Under the pieces are notes generated by a model. The model was given only the letters and a program-made list of their open reading frames with translations. It was not told the origin of the DNA and ran no database searches. The position numbers and the translations under genes are program-made. From a virus, in IMG/VR virus record IMGVR_UViG_3300050821_004449, positions 1-27,920 of that record: DNA of 27,920 bases. One strand, given 5' to 3'. Numbering within the stretch: the stretch's first letter is position 1; the number at the start of each line of letters is the position of its first letter. Shown here one piece after another: positions 7,792 through 16,009 of this stretch.

Positions 7792-8619
7792 TCACACACC
7801 TCCGATGAAGCCAACCGAGCCAATGCCGCCGCCCGACGCGCTGCCTTGGGTAGAGGGTCCGCTCGGTGTGCCGGCGGGCACTCCCGATGCAGTCAAAGAA
7901 GGTATCGGAGCGCTGGGGCCGCTGCTCATATTCGGTATCGAAGTAATCGACCCGAGACCGGCTGCTGGACCCGACCAGGCTCCATCCGTGATGACGCCGT
8001 TCGTTAGCTTGGACATCAAAGCGCTCTGGGCACGGCGCAACTCCTGGAGCACGATGAGCGGGCGTTCGAAGTCGAACCGCCACGCGTTCTGCGGGAGATT
8101 GCTCGAGCCGCGCGAAGCGTCAGTCAACGCCAACATCACCATGTTGTCATACACGTAAGCTGGAGTAACGACGATGTAAGTGCCGCCGTTGTTGTTGTGG
8201 ACCTCCAGCCGCTGCTTGACAGACTGCATGACTGTCAGCTTGGTGCCCCAAGCATTCGCGCCGCGCATCGGCGTGTCCCAGATCAGCGACACGTGCAGCG
8301 GATCTCTCAAGATGGCGTTGGCGGCGTAGCTCTGGTTGGCGAACGGGTACTTGGCCACAGTCTGCTGGATCAGCGACCCGCCCGCCAGCACATTGAACGC
8401 GCCGAAAGCATTATCCAGCGTAGCAGCATCCATCGACAGTGTGTTGAGGTCGAAGGATTGCGAGGCCATACCCGGGGTGTTGGAAGTGGCCGGGAAGGCT
8501 CCAGGATTGACGATGGACAAGAATGGCAACATCCCGTTGGGGACATTGGCGACTGGCGGTCCGGTCAAGAAGATCGGGGAAACCTGATAACTCAGTTTCC
8601 ATTGCTCGATCGAACTCAT
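7792..8619 (-). CDS. Baseplate/tail protein between hub and plug genes
   Basis: The start is placed at 8619, where the ATG overlaps the hub stop as ATGA and gives a 275-residue product beginning MSSIEQWKLSYQVSPIF. The frame stays open upstream to 9006, but that part is a shadow of the hub gene with an Arg/His-rich composition. The first 200 residues are globular and beta-rich with many aromatics (LHVSLIWDTPMRGANAWGTK; GGTYIVVTPAYVYDNMVML). The last 70 residues are low-complexity Gly/Ser/Pro and may be a flexible tail. I do not recognise a family. By position it is a baseplate or hub-associated component, perhaps the equivalent of a small LysM-bearing tail protein, though no LysM motif is visible. 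Confidence 0.72.
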   Translation of the reverse strand: MSSIEQWKLSYQVSPIFLTGPPVANVPNGMLPFLSIVNPGAFPATSNTPGMASQSFDLNTLSMDAATLDNAFGAFNVLAGGSLIQQTVAKYPFANQSYAANAILRDPLHVSLIWDTPMRGANAWGTKLTVMQSVKQRLEVHNNNGGTYIVVTPAYVYDNMVMLALTDASRGSSNLPQNAWRFDFERPLIVLQELRRAQSALMSKLTNGVITDGAWSGPAAGLGSITSIPNMSSGPSAPIPSLTASGVPAGTPSGPSTQGSASGGGIGSVGFIGGV

Positions 8620-10145
8620 ACCGCGTACCTCCGCACTGGGCGGCGGAGTATCGGCGACGGCGGAAACTCGCCAGTGGGCGGCGGCGATGCGCCAGGAGCT
8701 CCAGTCAATGGATTGGGCAGACTGACTATGCTGTTCGCCAGCATGGCCGAATTCGTCACCAAGCCGGTGCATTGCAGCGACCAAGACGATCCGTCCGGGT
8801 GACGACTGTCTCCGATTATAGTCACCTGGTTGAGAGTCACCGGCTGGTTGGCGAAGTTGACATTCAATGACTTGACCATCCCCGGAGCGATCTCCAGCGA
8901 CGGAGCCACAGTCTCTAGCGTGTCGGGCGGCAGCGTCACCGTCAGGGGCGGGTAGATGTCGGCGCGCATCGGCGTGCGAAATGTGATGGTGTTGGTCTGG
9001 AGCCAAGTTGGCTGACCAATCAACTCCTCGAACTTCAATGTCGGGCCCTGATGAATTCCATTGATCGGATTGCCATCAGTGACGATGATGCGTTGACATC
9101 GGACGAAGGTTTGAATGCCCTGATACGTGTCGGACCCGGGCGAGTTCTTACCTGCAGCGCCGAGAGCGCCGGCTAAGGACTGCAGGGTCGAGTTCCCGGA
9201 CCCCTGAGCCATTGCGCCGACGAGCGACGACATAGTGCCGGCCGCGCCCTGCGTGCCGCTCATCAGCGACAGACTAGTCTGCTTGGCGAAAGCAGCGAAC
9301 TGCTCGAGCGAGTTGTAGAAGCCACTGTCCTTGGCTCCCGGGTTCTTCAGCAAGTCGGCGATGCCGATGTCGATAGTGCACCACGGGAAAGCTTTGGTCA
9401 GGGTCTGTCGCAGCGCGTTGCTGAGCATGTCGCCCGGCTGCCAATTATGGATAATGTTGGCAGGTGTGGAACCCCACCCAGTGCCGGTCGCGAACGACGA
9501 AGCAATGGCGGAGATCGCGCTGCCGATGTCGCCTCCGGCGATACTTCCCAAGATGCCGCCCACACCACCGCCATCGCCGTCGAGCGGCGTCGTGGCGACG
9601 CGTCGCCGGCCCGGAGTGGGTCGCAGATATCCGACCCCGCGCTGCCGGTTTCGCAGGCGCATCGGCGAGGGAGAGAACGAACTGTCGGAACTCGCCGGTG
9701 CGCTGCTGCCGGTGCCGTCTGCTCCGCCTTTGGCGTCATTGCCAGCGCTCAGCAGCATGTCGAGGGTCATATCCTCATCTTGCCAATTGCCGAAGGCCTG
9801 CCAAATCTTGCCGCAGTAGATCGCGCCCGCGTAAGGCGCTTCCTCGGTGGCCAGCGGCAGCCCGGGCCAGAACCCGGCGTAGACTTCGATATTCAGGCCG
9901 TTGAGATTTGAGGCCTGCTTGAGCATCTCGATGTCTACACCATAGAGGCGCACGAATGAGTTGGGATTGACTGTCGCCAGACTGACCATCTCAATCCGGA
10001 GCATACAGCGCAGCGCGCCGGGATCGTTCTGCAGCCCATAGCCGACATCAGCCACACTGCTGAACTGCGCGCCAGCGACGGGAGCGCCGGGCACCGGCGG
10101 GAACACCGAGGGCGCCCCATCAATCTTGATGGCGTAATATCTCAC
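8616..10145 (-). CDS. Baseplate hub protein
   Basis: This 509-residue protein starts at GTG 10145, overlapping the tape-measure stop as GTGA. The N-terminal domain (1-130; LRCMLRIEMVSLATVNPNSF, NGLNIEVYAGFWPGLPLA, AIYCGKIWQAFGNWQDED) has the strand pattern of hub proteins (Mu gp44, gpD and gp27 types). Residues 140-205 are a low-complexity insert with Ser/Pro, then Arg-rich and Gly-rich parts. Later regions include TLTKAFPWCTIDIGIADLL (249-267) and a beta-rich C-terminal domain with NQPVTLNQVTIIGDSRHPDG. The last residues are basic (LRRPVRRYAV). The hub connects the tube and tape measure to the spike. The assignment comes from order and pattern. Confidence 0.78.
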   Translation of the reverse strand: MRYYAIKIDGAPSVFPPVPGAPVAGAQFSSVADVGYGLQNDPGALRCMLRIEMVSLATVNPNSFVRLYGVDIEMLKQASNLNGLNIEVYAGFWPGLPLATEEAPYAGAIYCGKIWQAFGNWQDEDMTLDMLLSAGNDAKGGADGTGSSAPASSDSSFSPSPMRLRNRQRGVGYLRPTPGRRRVATTPLDGDGGGVGGILGSIAGGDIGSAISAIASSFATGTGWGSTPANIIHNWQPGDMLSNALRQTLTKAFPWCTIDIGIADLLKNPGAKDSGFYNSLEQFAAFAKQTSLSLMSGTQGAAGTMSSLVGAMAQGSGNSTLQSLAGALGAAGKNSPGSDTYQGIQTFVRCQRIIVTDGNPINGIHQGPTLKFEELIGQPTWLQTNTITFRTPMRADIYPPLTVTLPPDTLETVAPSLEIAPGMVKSLNVNFANQPVTLNQVTIIGDSRHPDGSSWSLQCTGLVTNSAMLANSIVSLPNPLTGAPGASPPPTGEFPPSPILRRPVRRYAV

Positions 10146-12946
10146 GAGCTAGCCATCACAGTTGAGGCTGCGATGTTCACGTCGCTGCCGGTTCGATTGT
10201 GGATATTCACGTTGTGGATAGGCTTCTGTTGCCAATTGTCGTTGTCGAGACCGTTGGTCCCTCCCTGCTTCTTGCCGCCCGCTCCGGCGATGCCGAAGTA
10301 GTTCTCGGCTCCATGCTCGCCGAACCCGCCGATCCCATAGTGCTGGATGTGTGGGCCTTGGACCTGGCCTCGACGGCCGCTGTACTTGTACTGCTCGACC
10401 ACGTTGATGCCGGTGATCTTGCCACTCTGATCGCGCGTGTACCCGCCGAACAGCGCCGCATGGCTGGTGCCCGCGCCCGGGGTGCCAATGCCGCCCGCGT
10501 CGTATCGCTCGCTCTGTTGTCCGCTCGAGCTCATGAAAGTAGCGATCGGCGTGCCCACCTTCATGTTGCCGCTGAGCACATTCTGACCCTTGCGCCAGTC
10601 CCGGACGGTGCCGCCCATTCCGGTGAACTCGCGCACCAGGGTGACACACTGCTCGTTGGACAGATGCGGGTGAGTCTTCTTGACCTCGGCCAAGAGGGCG
10701 TTGGCGTCGGCGGCGTTGCCGCCTCCGGGCCCTCTGATCTCGCTGGTGCTGTTGGGCGTCGCGTTGGCCATAGCGCCCGCAGCGCCACCACCTTGACCGC
10801 CGAACTGCTCGTTGAGTTCGCCCAGTGTCTTGTGAGTGTCGAACGCGCCGAACTGCGCGTGCAGCATCCGCTGGGTGCGACCGCCGAATTGGTTGGCCGG
10901 GATTTGAGCAGCGACTTGCGCCTGCACGTCGCGAGGGGCGCTCATCGGTGTGGGATACTTGGTCAAGTCGACGCCGGCCTTCGCGGCATACTTCCGCCAA
11001 GTCGGGTCGATGATCTGGAAGTAGCCGCTCGCTGGGGTGCCCTTGTCGGTGTTCACATCGTGGATGCCCTGCACGATGTTGCGGTTGCTGCTCTCGATGT
11101 TGGACACGGCGTCGAGGAATGACCCGCTGCCGCCGCCCCCTGGGCCGCCCGCTGACGACGTTCGGCTGTGCGGGCCAGAACCGCCCGCGCCCTGCGGTCC
11201 ACCGGCTCCACCGCCCGTCCCAGGGCCAAGGGCTGCCCCTCCGGGTCCGGTGCCGCCGCCACCGCCCACACCCATCTTGTTGAGCCAGGCGTTGAAGTCC
11301 TCGAGAGTTCGGTTGAGTTTGTCCTGCTTCTCGGCCTCGGTCATGAAATAGTTGTCGAGGTTGCCCATCAAGCGCTGGGTGCTTTCGTCGCGATCCGCCG
11401 CCGCTCGCGCTGCGGCTTTGGTCGACTGCTGCTCCTGGACGAACCAACCCTTGAACCACTCCATGTACTGACCGCCGCCGAGCATACCGCTCGCACCCAT
11501 CAGTTCCTGCTGCGGCTTGTCCCCGGTGCCGCTCGCTGCATCCTTGCTCGAGAAACTGAAGCCGAAATTCTTCTGCTTCCACCAAGGCACTGATTGGATC
11601 TTGGGATCGGTAGTTGCCTGTACTGCTTCGCCGGGGTTGGGGAAATTGGCGCTCGACCCATCGGGGTTGATCTTGGCCCCGTACCTGTCGTAGCCCAGTC
11701 GAAGATTGCGGTCTTTGTCGTCCTGGGTCATCGGGCCGAAATGAGTGGAGCCGATACCCTCTTTCTCCAGACCCTGGACAGCGCCGGGCACCGCGCCCAA
11801 TACGGCTCCCACACCTTTGCCAATCGGACTACGGGCCACTAAGCCGATGATACGCGCAATGGTGTCGACAAAGGTGGCGAGAATTTCCGCGGCCTTGCCG
11901 AGCTTTTCCATGAACCGATTGAAGCTCTCCTGACCCTCCGTAGTTTGAAGCCAGTCGGCCCACTTCTGGATCTCATCGCCAAAATGCTTGATAGTGTTCC
12001 TGACGCCTTCAGTCTCCATGAACGCCGTGAAGGCTTTGGTCAGCGCCGTGCTCAGATCCGTCAGCGGCCTAGCGAGCGGCGCTAGCCGGTTGATTAGAAC
12101 ATCCTGGATGACTGACTTGGACGACTCCAGCGTGATCTGGAAGGTAGCCCACTTCTTGTTGGCCTCTTCCGCCGCGATCGCTGCGTCGCCGGCTGCTTTG
12201 ATGGCCTTGCGCCTGACTTCGATTTCTTCCTTGTCGAGCGCCATCCAAGTGCGGATGGCCTCGGGGCCGAGCAGGTCGTTGAGGCCGCTCGTGGCCGCGA
12301 TAGTGCCGCGGATTTTCTCGTCGAACTGGCCAAGATATTTCGTCGCCTTCTCGAGCGCATCCGCCATCGCCAGCGGGTCAGTGCGCGACAGCTGGCGATT
12401 GGTGTCCTGGCCGAACAGTGTTTGCGCGCCGCGGAATGCGCCCGAGGTCGGGTCCCACCGCGCCGTGCCCCACCCGGAGATCGCCGCGCCAGCGCCCGGG
12501 AATGACCCGGCGTTCATGCCGCGGAACTGGCCGTACCCCACACCTGCCCCGAGGGCTTTGGCGCGGTCGCCAACGACGCTGTTGACGAGCGATGTCAAAC
12601 CCCACAAACCACCTCCGCCCAGCCCCAGCAGGGCCAGGGTCGAACCCACGGCGGTCTTCCAGCTAACCAGGCCTTTGGTGATGGACTCTACATTGGTCCG
12701 GATCGCCGTCGAATGCTTCGACGTCTCGGCGAACTGCTGGGTGAATTTTTGGAGGGAGGCGGTGGAGCGCGCAACGGGCGCTGCCATGTTGGTCATCACG
12801 GCTGAGGCCGCCTTGACCTCAGTCGTGATCTTTGACCAAGTCGCCAGTGTGTCCTGGAGTGTCTTGGCGTATTGATTAAATGAGGTCTGGAACTTGTCGA
12901 AGTCGGTAGACGCGACATCGACCCTCAGGACAGCCGTGTCAGCCAT
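10142..12946 (-). CDS. Tail tape measure protein with two putative peptidoglycan-degrading domains
   Basis: This is the longest gene (934 residues). The N-terminal 350 residues are helical with heptad-like repeats. A hydrophobic Gly-rich segment lies at 96-125 and a second at about 350-390. Gly-rich linkers (about 555-605) lead to a lytic-transglycosylase-like domain (about 611-700; NIESSNRN with candidate catalytic Glu618, then SGYFQIIDPTWRKYA). A BPSL0067/NlpC-P60-like cysteine-amidase domain follows (about 755-900; EQCVTLVREFTG with Cys767, a GTPIATF strand, SHAALFGGY with His829, then INVVEQY). A GAAGG sequence precedes the ATG. The protein sets tail length and probably opens the cell wall at injection. 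The domain calls are motif-based. Confidence 0.9.
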   Translation of the reverse strand: MADTAVLRVDVASTDFDKFQTSFNQYAKTLQDTLATWSKITTEVKAASAVMTNMAAPVARSTASLQKFTQQFAETSKHSTAIRTNVESITKGLVSWKTAVGSTLALLGLGGGGLWGLTSLVNSVVGDRAKALGAGVGYGQFRGMNAGSFPGAGAAISGWGTARWDPTSGAFRGAQTLFGQDTNRQLSRTDPLAMADALEKATKYLGQFDEKIRGTIAATSGLNDLLGPEAIRTWMALDKEEIEVRRKAIKAAGDAAIAAEEANKKWATFQITLESSKSVIQDVLINRLAPLARPLTDLSTALTKAFTAFMETEGVRNTIKHFGDEIQKWADWLQTTEGQESFNRFMEKLGKAAEILATFVDTIARIIGLVARSPIGKGVGAVLGAVPGAVQGLEKEGIGSTHFGPMTQDDKDRNLRLGYDRYGAKINPDGSSANFPNPGEAVQATTDPKIQSVPWWKQKNFGFSFSSKDAASGTGDKPQQELMGASGMLGGGQYMEWFKGWFVQEQQSTKAAARAAADRDESTQRLMGNLDNYFMTEAEKQDKLNRTLEDFNAWLNKMGVGGGGGTGPGGAALGPGTGGGAGGPQGAGGSGPHSRTSSAGGPGGGGSGSFLDAVSNIESSNRNIVQGIHDVNTDKGTPASGYFQIIDPTWRKYAAKAGVDLTKYPTPMSAPRDVQAQVAAQIPANQFGGRTQRMLHAQFGAFDTHKTLGELNEQFGGQGGGAAGAMANATPNSTSEIRGPGGGNAADANALLAEVKKTHPHLSNEQCVTLVREFTGMGGTVRDWRKGQNVLSGNMKVGTPIATFMSSSGQQSERYDAGGIGTPGAGTSHAALFGGYTRDQSGKITGINVVEQYKYSGRRGQVQGPHIQHYGIGGFGEHGAENYFGIAGAGGKKQGGTNGLDNDNWQQKPIHNVNIHNRTGSDVNIAASTVMASS

Positions 12947-13310
12947 TGGTCGCCTTCAACAGTTGCAGAAAATACCTATTCCGCCATTCCGCAGCGGTTG
13001 TAAATCCTAAGCTGCTGTCTGGGGCCATAAACTGGCCCATGAACTCTTTGAAAGCGACCTCAGTGACCCAGCTCAGGCAGGAACCGACAACCGTTGCTTC
13101 TCCGGTGACGGGGTCGCAGCTGTCGCGCCAGTATTCTCTTCCGGCGTCGAGGTCGGCAAGGAATTCATAAACTCCATAACAGTCGAGGATGTAATTTGCG
13201 CTTGCCAGAGTGTGCGGAGGCTGTCCATCGCTATTGCCTCGCTGGGAAGTTTGATCCAGGAGGCGCAGGTAAAATATAACAAGAAGTTCTCCGCTTCGTC
13301 TCCTTGCTCC
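12939..13310 (-). CDS. -1 frame extension of the tail assembly chaperone (probable programmed frameshift)
   Basis: This frame is open for 123 codons from just after an in-frame TGA (13311-13313) to a TGA at 12939-12941, which overlaps the tape-measure start (ATGGCTGA). It contains no ATG, GTG or TTG, so it cannot easily be translated alone. From about 13196 its translation looks like a real protein (NYILDCYGVYEFLADLDAGR, then EYWRDSCDPVTG and later AAEWRNRYFLQLLKATNG), while the zero frame there becomes Thr/Pro/Ala-rich and stops at 13073. Tail assembly chaperones of many phages are made as a short form and a -1 frameshifted long form, encoded just before the tape measure. A slip near 13180-13210 would give roughly 240 residues. 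I see no textbook slippery heptamer. Confidence 0.7.
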   Translation of the reverse strand, partial: GARRRSGELLVIFYLRLLDQTSQRGNSDGQPPHTLASANYILDCYGVYEFLADLDAGREYWRDSCDPVTGEATVVGSCLSWVTEVAFKEFMGQFMAPDSSLGFTTAAEWRNRYFLQLLKATNG

Positions 13311-13666
13311 TCAGTTAGGATCCCGCGCTTGACCGACTCGACGAAGGGCATGTTGGCCCAGCCGGTGTCTCCGGGATAGACGACAAACGACAGCCGCTTG
13401 ACCTCGTTGACCAGCATCTCGCTATGGGCTTCGTCGCCGAAACTCTTGGCTTCGTCGCGGAACACGTAGCCCGCTAGCGAAGGACCCGTGATCGGCCCAT
13501 AACCCAGCCGTTGGATCTCAGTGAATGTGCGGCCGAGCATCCGATAGTGCTCGCGGAACACGGGCAGCGAAATCGGAGATGAGTAAACGTGAACCAAGCC
13601 CTTGTCAGTCATGAATGGCGGCAAGACAACATTGAGCTTTCGGTTCAGCTTGATAACTTCAGCCAT
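13073..13666 (-). CDS. Tail assembly chaperone, short (zero-frame) form
   Basis: This 197-residue protein lies between the tube gene and the tape measure, where the tail assembly chaperone normally sits. A very strong Shine-Dalgarno sequence (AAGGGAGGT) precedes its ATG at 13666. Residues 1-160 are globular and mixed alpha/beta (KLNVVLPPFMTDKGLVHVYS at 10-29; helical SEAIAMDSLRTLWQAQ). Residues 168-197 are Thr/Pro/Ala-rich and look like the dispensable tail of a pre-frameshift form. A second reading frame takes over inside its 3' end (see 12939-13310). In known phages this chaperone coats the tape measure during tail assembly and is absent from the virion. Confidence 0.75.
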   Translation of the reverse strand: MAEVIKLNRKLNVVLPPFMTDKGLVHVYSSPISLPVFREHYRMLGRTFTEIQRLGYGPITGPSLAGYVFRDEAKSFGDEAHSEMLVNEVKRLSFVVYPGDTGWANMPFVESVKRGILTEEQGDEAENFLLYFTCASWIKLPSEAIAMDSLRTLWQAQITSSTVMEFMNSLPTSTPEENTGATAATPSPEKQRLSVPA

Positions 13667-13688
13667 AGTACCTCCCTTTTCTTACCTC

Positions 13689-14153
13689 CTACGGGTCTCC
13701 AAAGAACCCTTGGTTGACCTGCATGTACCCGCGCATGGTGAACACGATCACTGGCTCGGTGCCGGCGAAGTTCATCTCGCGCACTGTCTCCAGCGCCATG
13801 TTCATCAGATTGAACGGCTGCAAGACGTCGGGCGTCACGTCCGGGTAGACAGTGACGTTACCGATGATCGTCGACCCTTTCTGCATCAGCTGCATGAGTT
13901 GGTTGGCTAGCGCCGCAGCCGACTTGACGATAGCCATTGTCAGGGTGCAACTCTGATACGGGGCGGGCGAGCTCACCATCCCGGTCATCGTGGGCAGCAG
14001 GTCAGTGGCGTTGCTGTCGAGCGCTAGCCTGATGCCCTCAGTGCCCAGATAAGAAGACGTGATCGTGAGCGGTTGCCCATTCGACTGGATTGTCGCAAAA
14101 ACCACCTGGGCGCTTAGGCGGTTCAGGACGCCTTGATTGACGAACGCTGTCAT
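13689..14153 (-). CDS. Tail tube protein
   Basis: This 154-residue protein immediately follows the sheath and precedes the tail chaperone, the canonical tube position in contractile phages. It is beta-rich, with a central helix (VKSAAALANQLMQLMQKGST, 76-95) flanked by strands (IIGNVTVYPD; EPVIVFTMRGYMQVNQG), compatible with the tube/Hcp-like fold. It starts with ATG behind a GAGGAG Shine-Dalgarno sequence. The length is typical of tube proteins in this type of phage. The assignment is mainly from order, size and secondary-structure pattern. Confidence 0.8.
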   Translation of the reverse strand: MTAFVNQGVLNRLSAQVVFATIQSNGQPLTITSSYLGTEGIRLALDSNATDLLPTMTGMVSSPAPYQSCTLTMAIVKSAAALANQLMQLMQKGSTIIGNVTVYPDVTPDVLQPFNLMNMALETVREMNFAGTEPVIVFTMRGYMQVNQGFFGDP

Positions 14154-14179
14154 TTTCCCGTCTCCTCATACGGCTCGCG

Positions 14180-15808
14180 TCAGATGGTGACCAGGTTAGT
14201 TGCCGTGACGCTGACCAGGATATGGATGAAGCCGCGAGCCGGAATGAACAGCACTGACAACCCGTCGTATTCGCCAATCTTGAAGTGCCCCGGATTAGCA
14301 TTGACGTAGTCGACGAACTGCACCGCATTCACGTCGCACATGCCCTCGAAGACGCCGAGCAAGATCTGGTTCTGCAGATCCGGCTGGTTCAGCCCGGTCA
14401 TGGTAATCGGCCCCAGCACCATGCCCAGCGTCGAAGCCGAGAGCATGGTGTTGTAGAGGTTGGTTTCCAGGAAGTTGATGCCGTCCTGGTTGTAGTAGAG
14501 CGGCGCGAACGGGTTGTTGCTCCCGTTGATGATGGCGTTCGACAGGTTCAGATTGATGTTGATCTGGACCCAGTCGATGGTCCACCACCAGTTGAAGTAG
14601 TCATTCCCATCCCGAGTGACGCCCTCGTAGACGATGTTGTAGGAAATGCCGCCCTCCGCGCCGGTAGCCACATAGTTAGTGGAATTGGTCTTGAAGGACT
14701 TGAGCAGCGGCCCGTTGTTCTTGGTCGGGTAGGCGGTGACCCCATAGAGGTACTTGAACGCCATCGGCGCGACCCGGTTGATCTGCGACGGGCGGAATGC
14801 CATGGCGTTGTAGAACATCGCCGCCATCGTGAATTCGCCATTCGGATTGGTCGCGTTCGACCCCTGAAGGTCAGTGACCGAGGGCGCTTCAACCATTTGG
14901 ATGACGCACTTGTAAGTTTCGTCGAGGACGGTGATGACATTGGGAGACACCGTCAGCCAGAAGTAGGTCATCGCCTCCGGGTTCTGGTATTGCTTGAACA
15001 GCGGCTCGAACGCTTGGATCGTGGTTTGGTTGTTGCCGCAAGCCCTGGGCAATAGATAGCCGCAGAAGACCTTGGGATTGACATTGAGCCACCCCTGCAG
15101 CGCCGCCGCGTTGTCAGTGATGGTGGCTCCGTATCCGAGTTCGAGCACCCACACTGAGGTCATGTTGCCCTGGTCGAAATACGTCGTCGCCATCTGCGAC
15201 AACTCAATCGCGCCCTGAGGCATGTAAGTCCCGACCGTCGTTGTCGGGCCCGGGTCGACGACGCACGGATAGGTGAAGGTCGCGGTGTCGACAATGGTGA
15301 CTGGGCCAGTGTAGTTGTATTGTGTGGGAACAAACCCGCTGACCGTCATCATCGGCAAGTCCCCGGGCGCGTAAGCGGGCACGAGGGGAGATGCCGTTGT
15401 CAGAGTGACGACGCCGGCTGCCCATGTCACGCTGGCTGCAGGCTGAGCGCCGAGGAGAACGTCGGTGAGATCGCTCCATTGGGTCAACTCGGCCGCATCG
15501 TTTCGAGCGATGCTGGTGGCTCCAAATGACACCAGGCACCCCGTCTGCTGGAAGGTGTTGGGCGTCGGAGCCTGGATCGTCTGAACCTTGACGGTGACGA
15601 TAGAGTTGGGGTCTTCCGAGAATTGCGTAACCGGAATATCCCTCACACCCACTGTCGGCGGAGCCAGCGCGGGGTCCACATAGCCCTTCGCCTTGATATT
15701 CAAGCCGTCGGGCAACACACGACGGCTCGGGCCCTGCGGGTGCCGCCACGCGCGCCGGATGGCCGCTCGGCGGTCGCCGTGAGAGAACGGCATGAAAGCG
15801 TTGACCAT
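14180..15808 (-). CDS. Contractile tail sheath protein (DUF3383-like)
   Basis: This 542-residue protein carries an AAGGAG Shine-Dalgarno sequence 8 bases before its ATG. The N-terminus is basic, followed by the first sheath-like strands (NSIVTVKVQTIQ; TGCLVSFGATSIARNDAAEL). Residues 121-196 look like an inserted beta domain (AAGVVTLTTAS, then DTATFTYPCVV). The main sheath core resumes with MTSVWVLELGYGATITDNAA and ends with IDWVQININLNLSNAIINGS, DGINFLETNLYNTMLSA and a C-terminal beta strand (GFIHILVSVTATNLVTI) that would provide inter-subunit handshake strands. The pattern resembles DUF3383-family sheaths. It is followed by the tube gene. Confidence 0.85.
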   Translation of the reverse strand: MVNAFMPFSHGDRRAAIRRAWRHPQGPSRRVLPDGLNIKAKGYVDPALAPPTVGVRDIPVTQFSEDPNSIVTVKVQTIQAPTPNTFQQTGCLVSFGATSIARNDAAELTQWSDLTDVLLGAQPAASVTWAAGVVTLTTASPLVPAYAPGDLPMMTVSGFVPTQYNYTGPVTIVDTATFTYPCVVDPGPTTTVGTYMPQGAIELSQMATTYFDQGNMTSVWVLELGYGATITDNAAALQGWLNVNPKVFCGYLLPRACGNNQTTIQAFEPLFKQYQNPEAMTYFWLTVSPNVITVLDETYKCVIQMVEAPSVTDLQGSNATNPNGEFTMAAMFYNAMAFRPSQINRVAPMAFKYLYGVTAYPTKNNGPLLKSFKTNSTNYVATGAEGGISYNIVYEGVTRDGNDYFNWWWTIDWVQININLNLSNAIINGSNNPFAPLYYNQDGINFLETNLYNTMLSASTLGMVLGPITMTGLNQPDLQNQILLGVFEGMCDVNAVQFVDYVNANPGHFKIGEYDGLSVLFIPARGFIHILVSVTATNLVTI

Positions 15809-15820
15809 CAGGATGTCTCC

Positions 15821-16009
15821 TTACTTCTTGGACTTGCCGTTGTTGTGGGCCTTCGCTGCCGCCGCCGCTGGCTGCTGCGCCGGATAAGACTCATTCGGTG
15901 TCGCAGTGGGCGGCAGCACAGTCGAGACGGTTACTCCGCCCGGCTTCTGAGCCGGAGCCAGGATGGGGTAGCTAGCCCGGAACAGCGGCAGATAAGTTGT
16001 CTGGGGCAT
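15821..16009 (-). CDS. Small Pro/Ala-rich basic-tailed protein
   Basis: This 62-residue protein starts inside the 3' end of the 465-residue gene (38-base overlap) with a clear AGGAG Shine-Dalgarno sequence 6 bases before its ATG. That makes it a real gene despite its size. The N-terminal third is hydrophobic and aromatic (MPQTTYLPLFRASYPIL); the rest is Pro/Thr/Ala-rich and ends in a basic NNGKSKK. No membrane helix or known motif is seen. It lies immediately before the sheath gene. It could be a minor neck or tail peptide; the function is unknown. Confidence 0.6.
   Translation of the reverse strand: MPQTTYLPLFRASYPILAPAQKPGGVTVSTVLPPTATPNESYPAQQPAAAAAKAHNNGKSKK

Noticed and set aside
8620-9006. 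N-terminal 130-residue extension of the 275-residue baseplate protein
   Set aside because: It lies inside the hub gene in another frame, has shadow-like His/Arg/Gln composition, and a perfect ATGA start exists at 8619.
10149-11585. A 478-codon minus-strand frame inside the tape measure gene
   Set aside because: Extremely Arg/Gln/His-rich shadow of the Gly-rich tape-measure region, and the domain motifs are in the other frame.
11988-12875. A 295-codon plus-strand frame opposite the tape measure N-terminus
   Set aside because: Antisense shadow of a helical Ala-rich gene with no ribosome site in an operon context and no recognisable motif.
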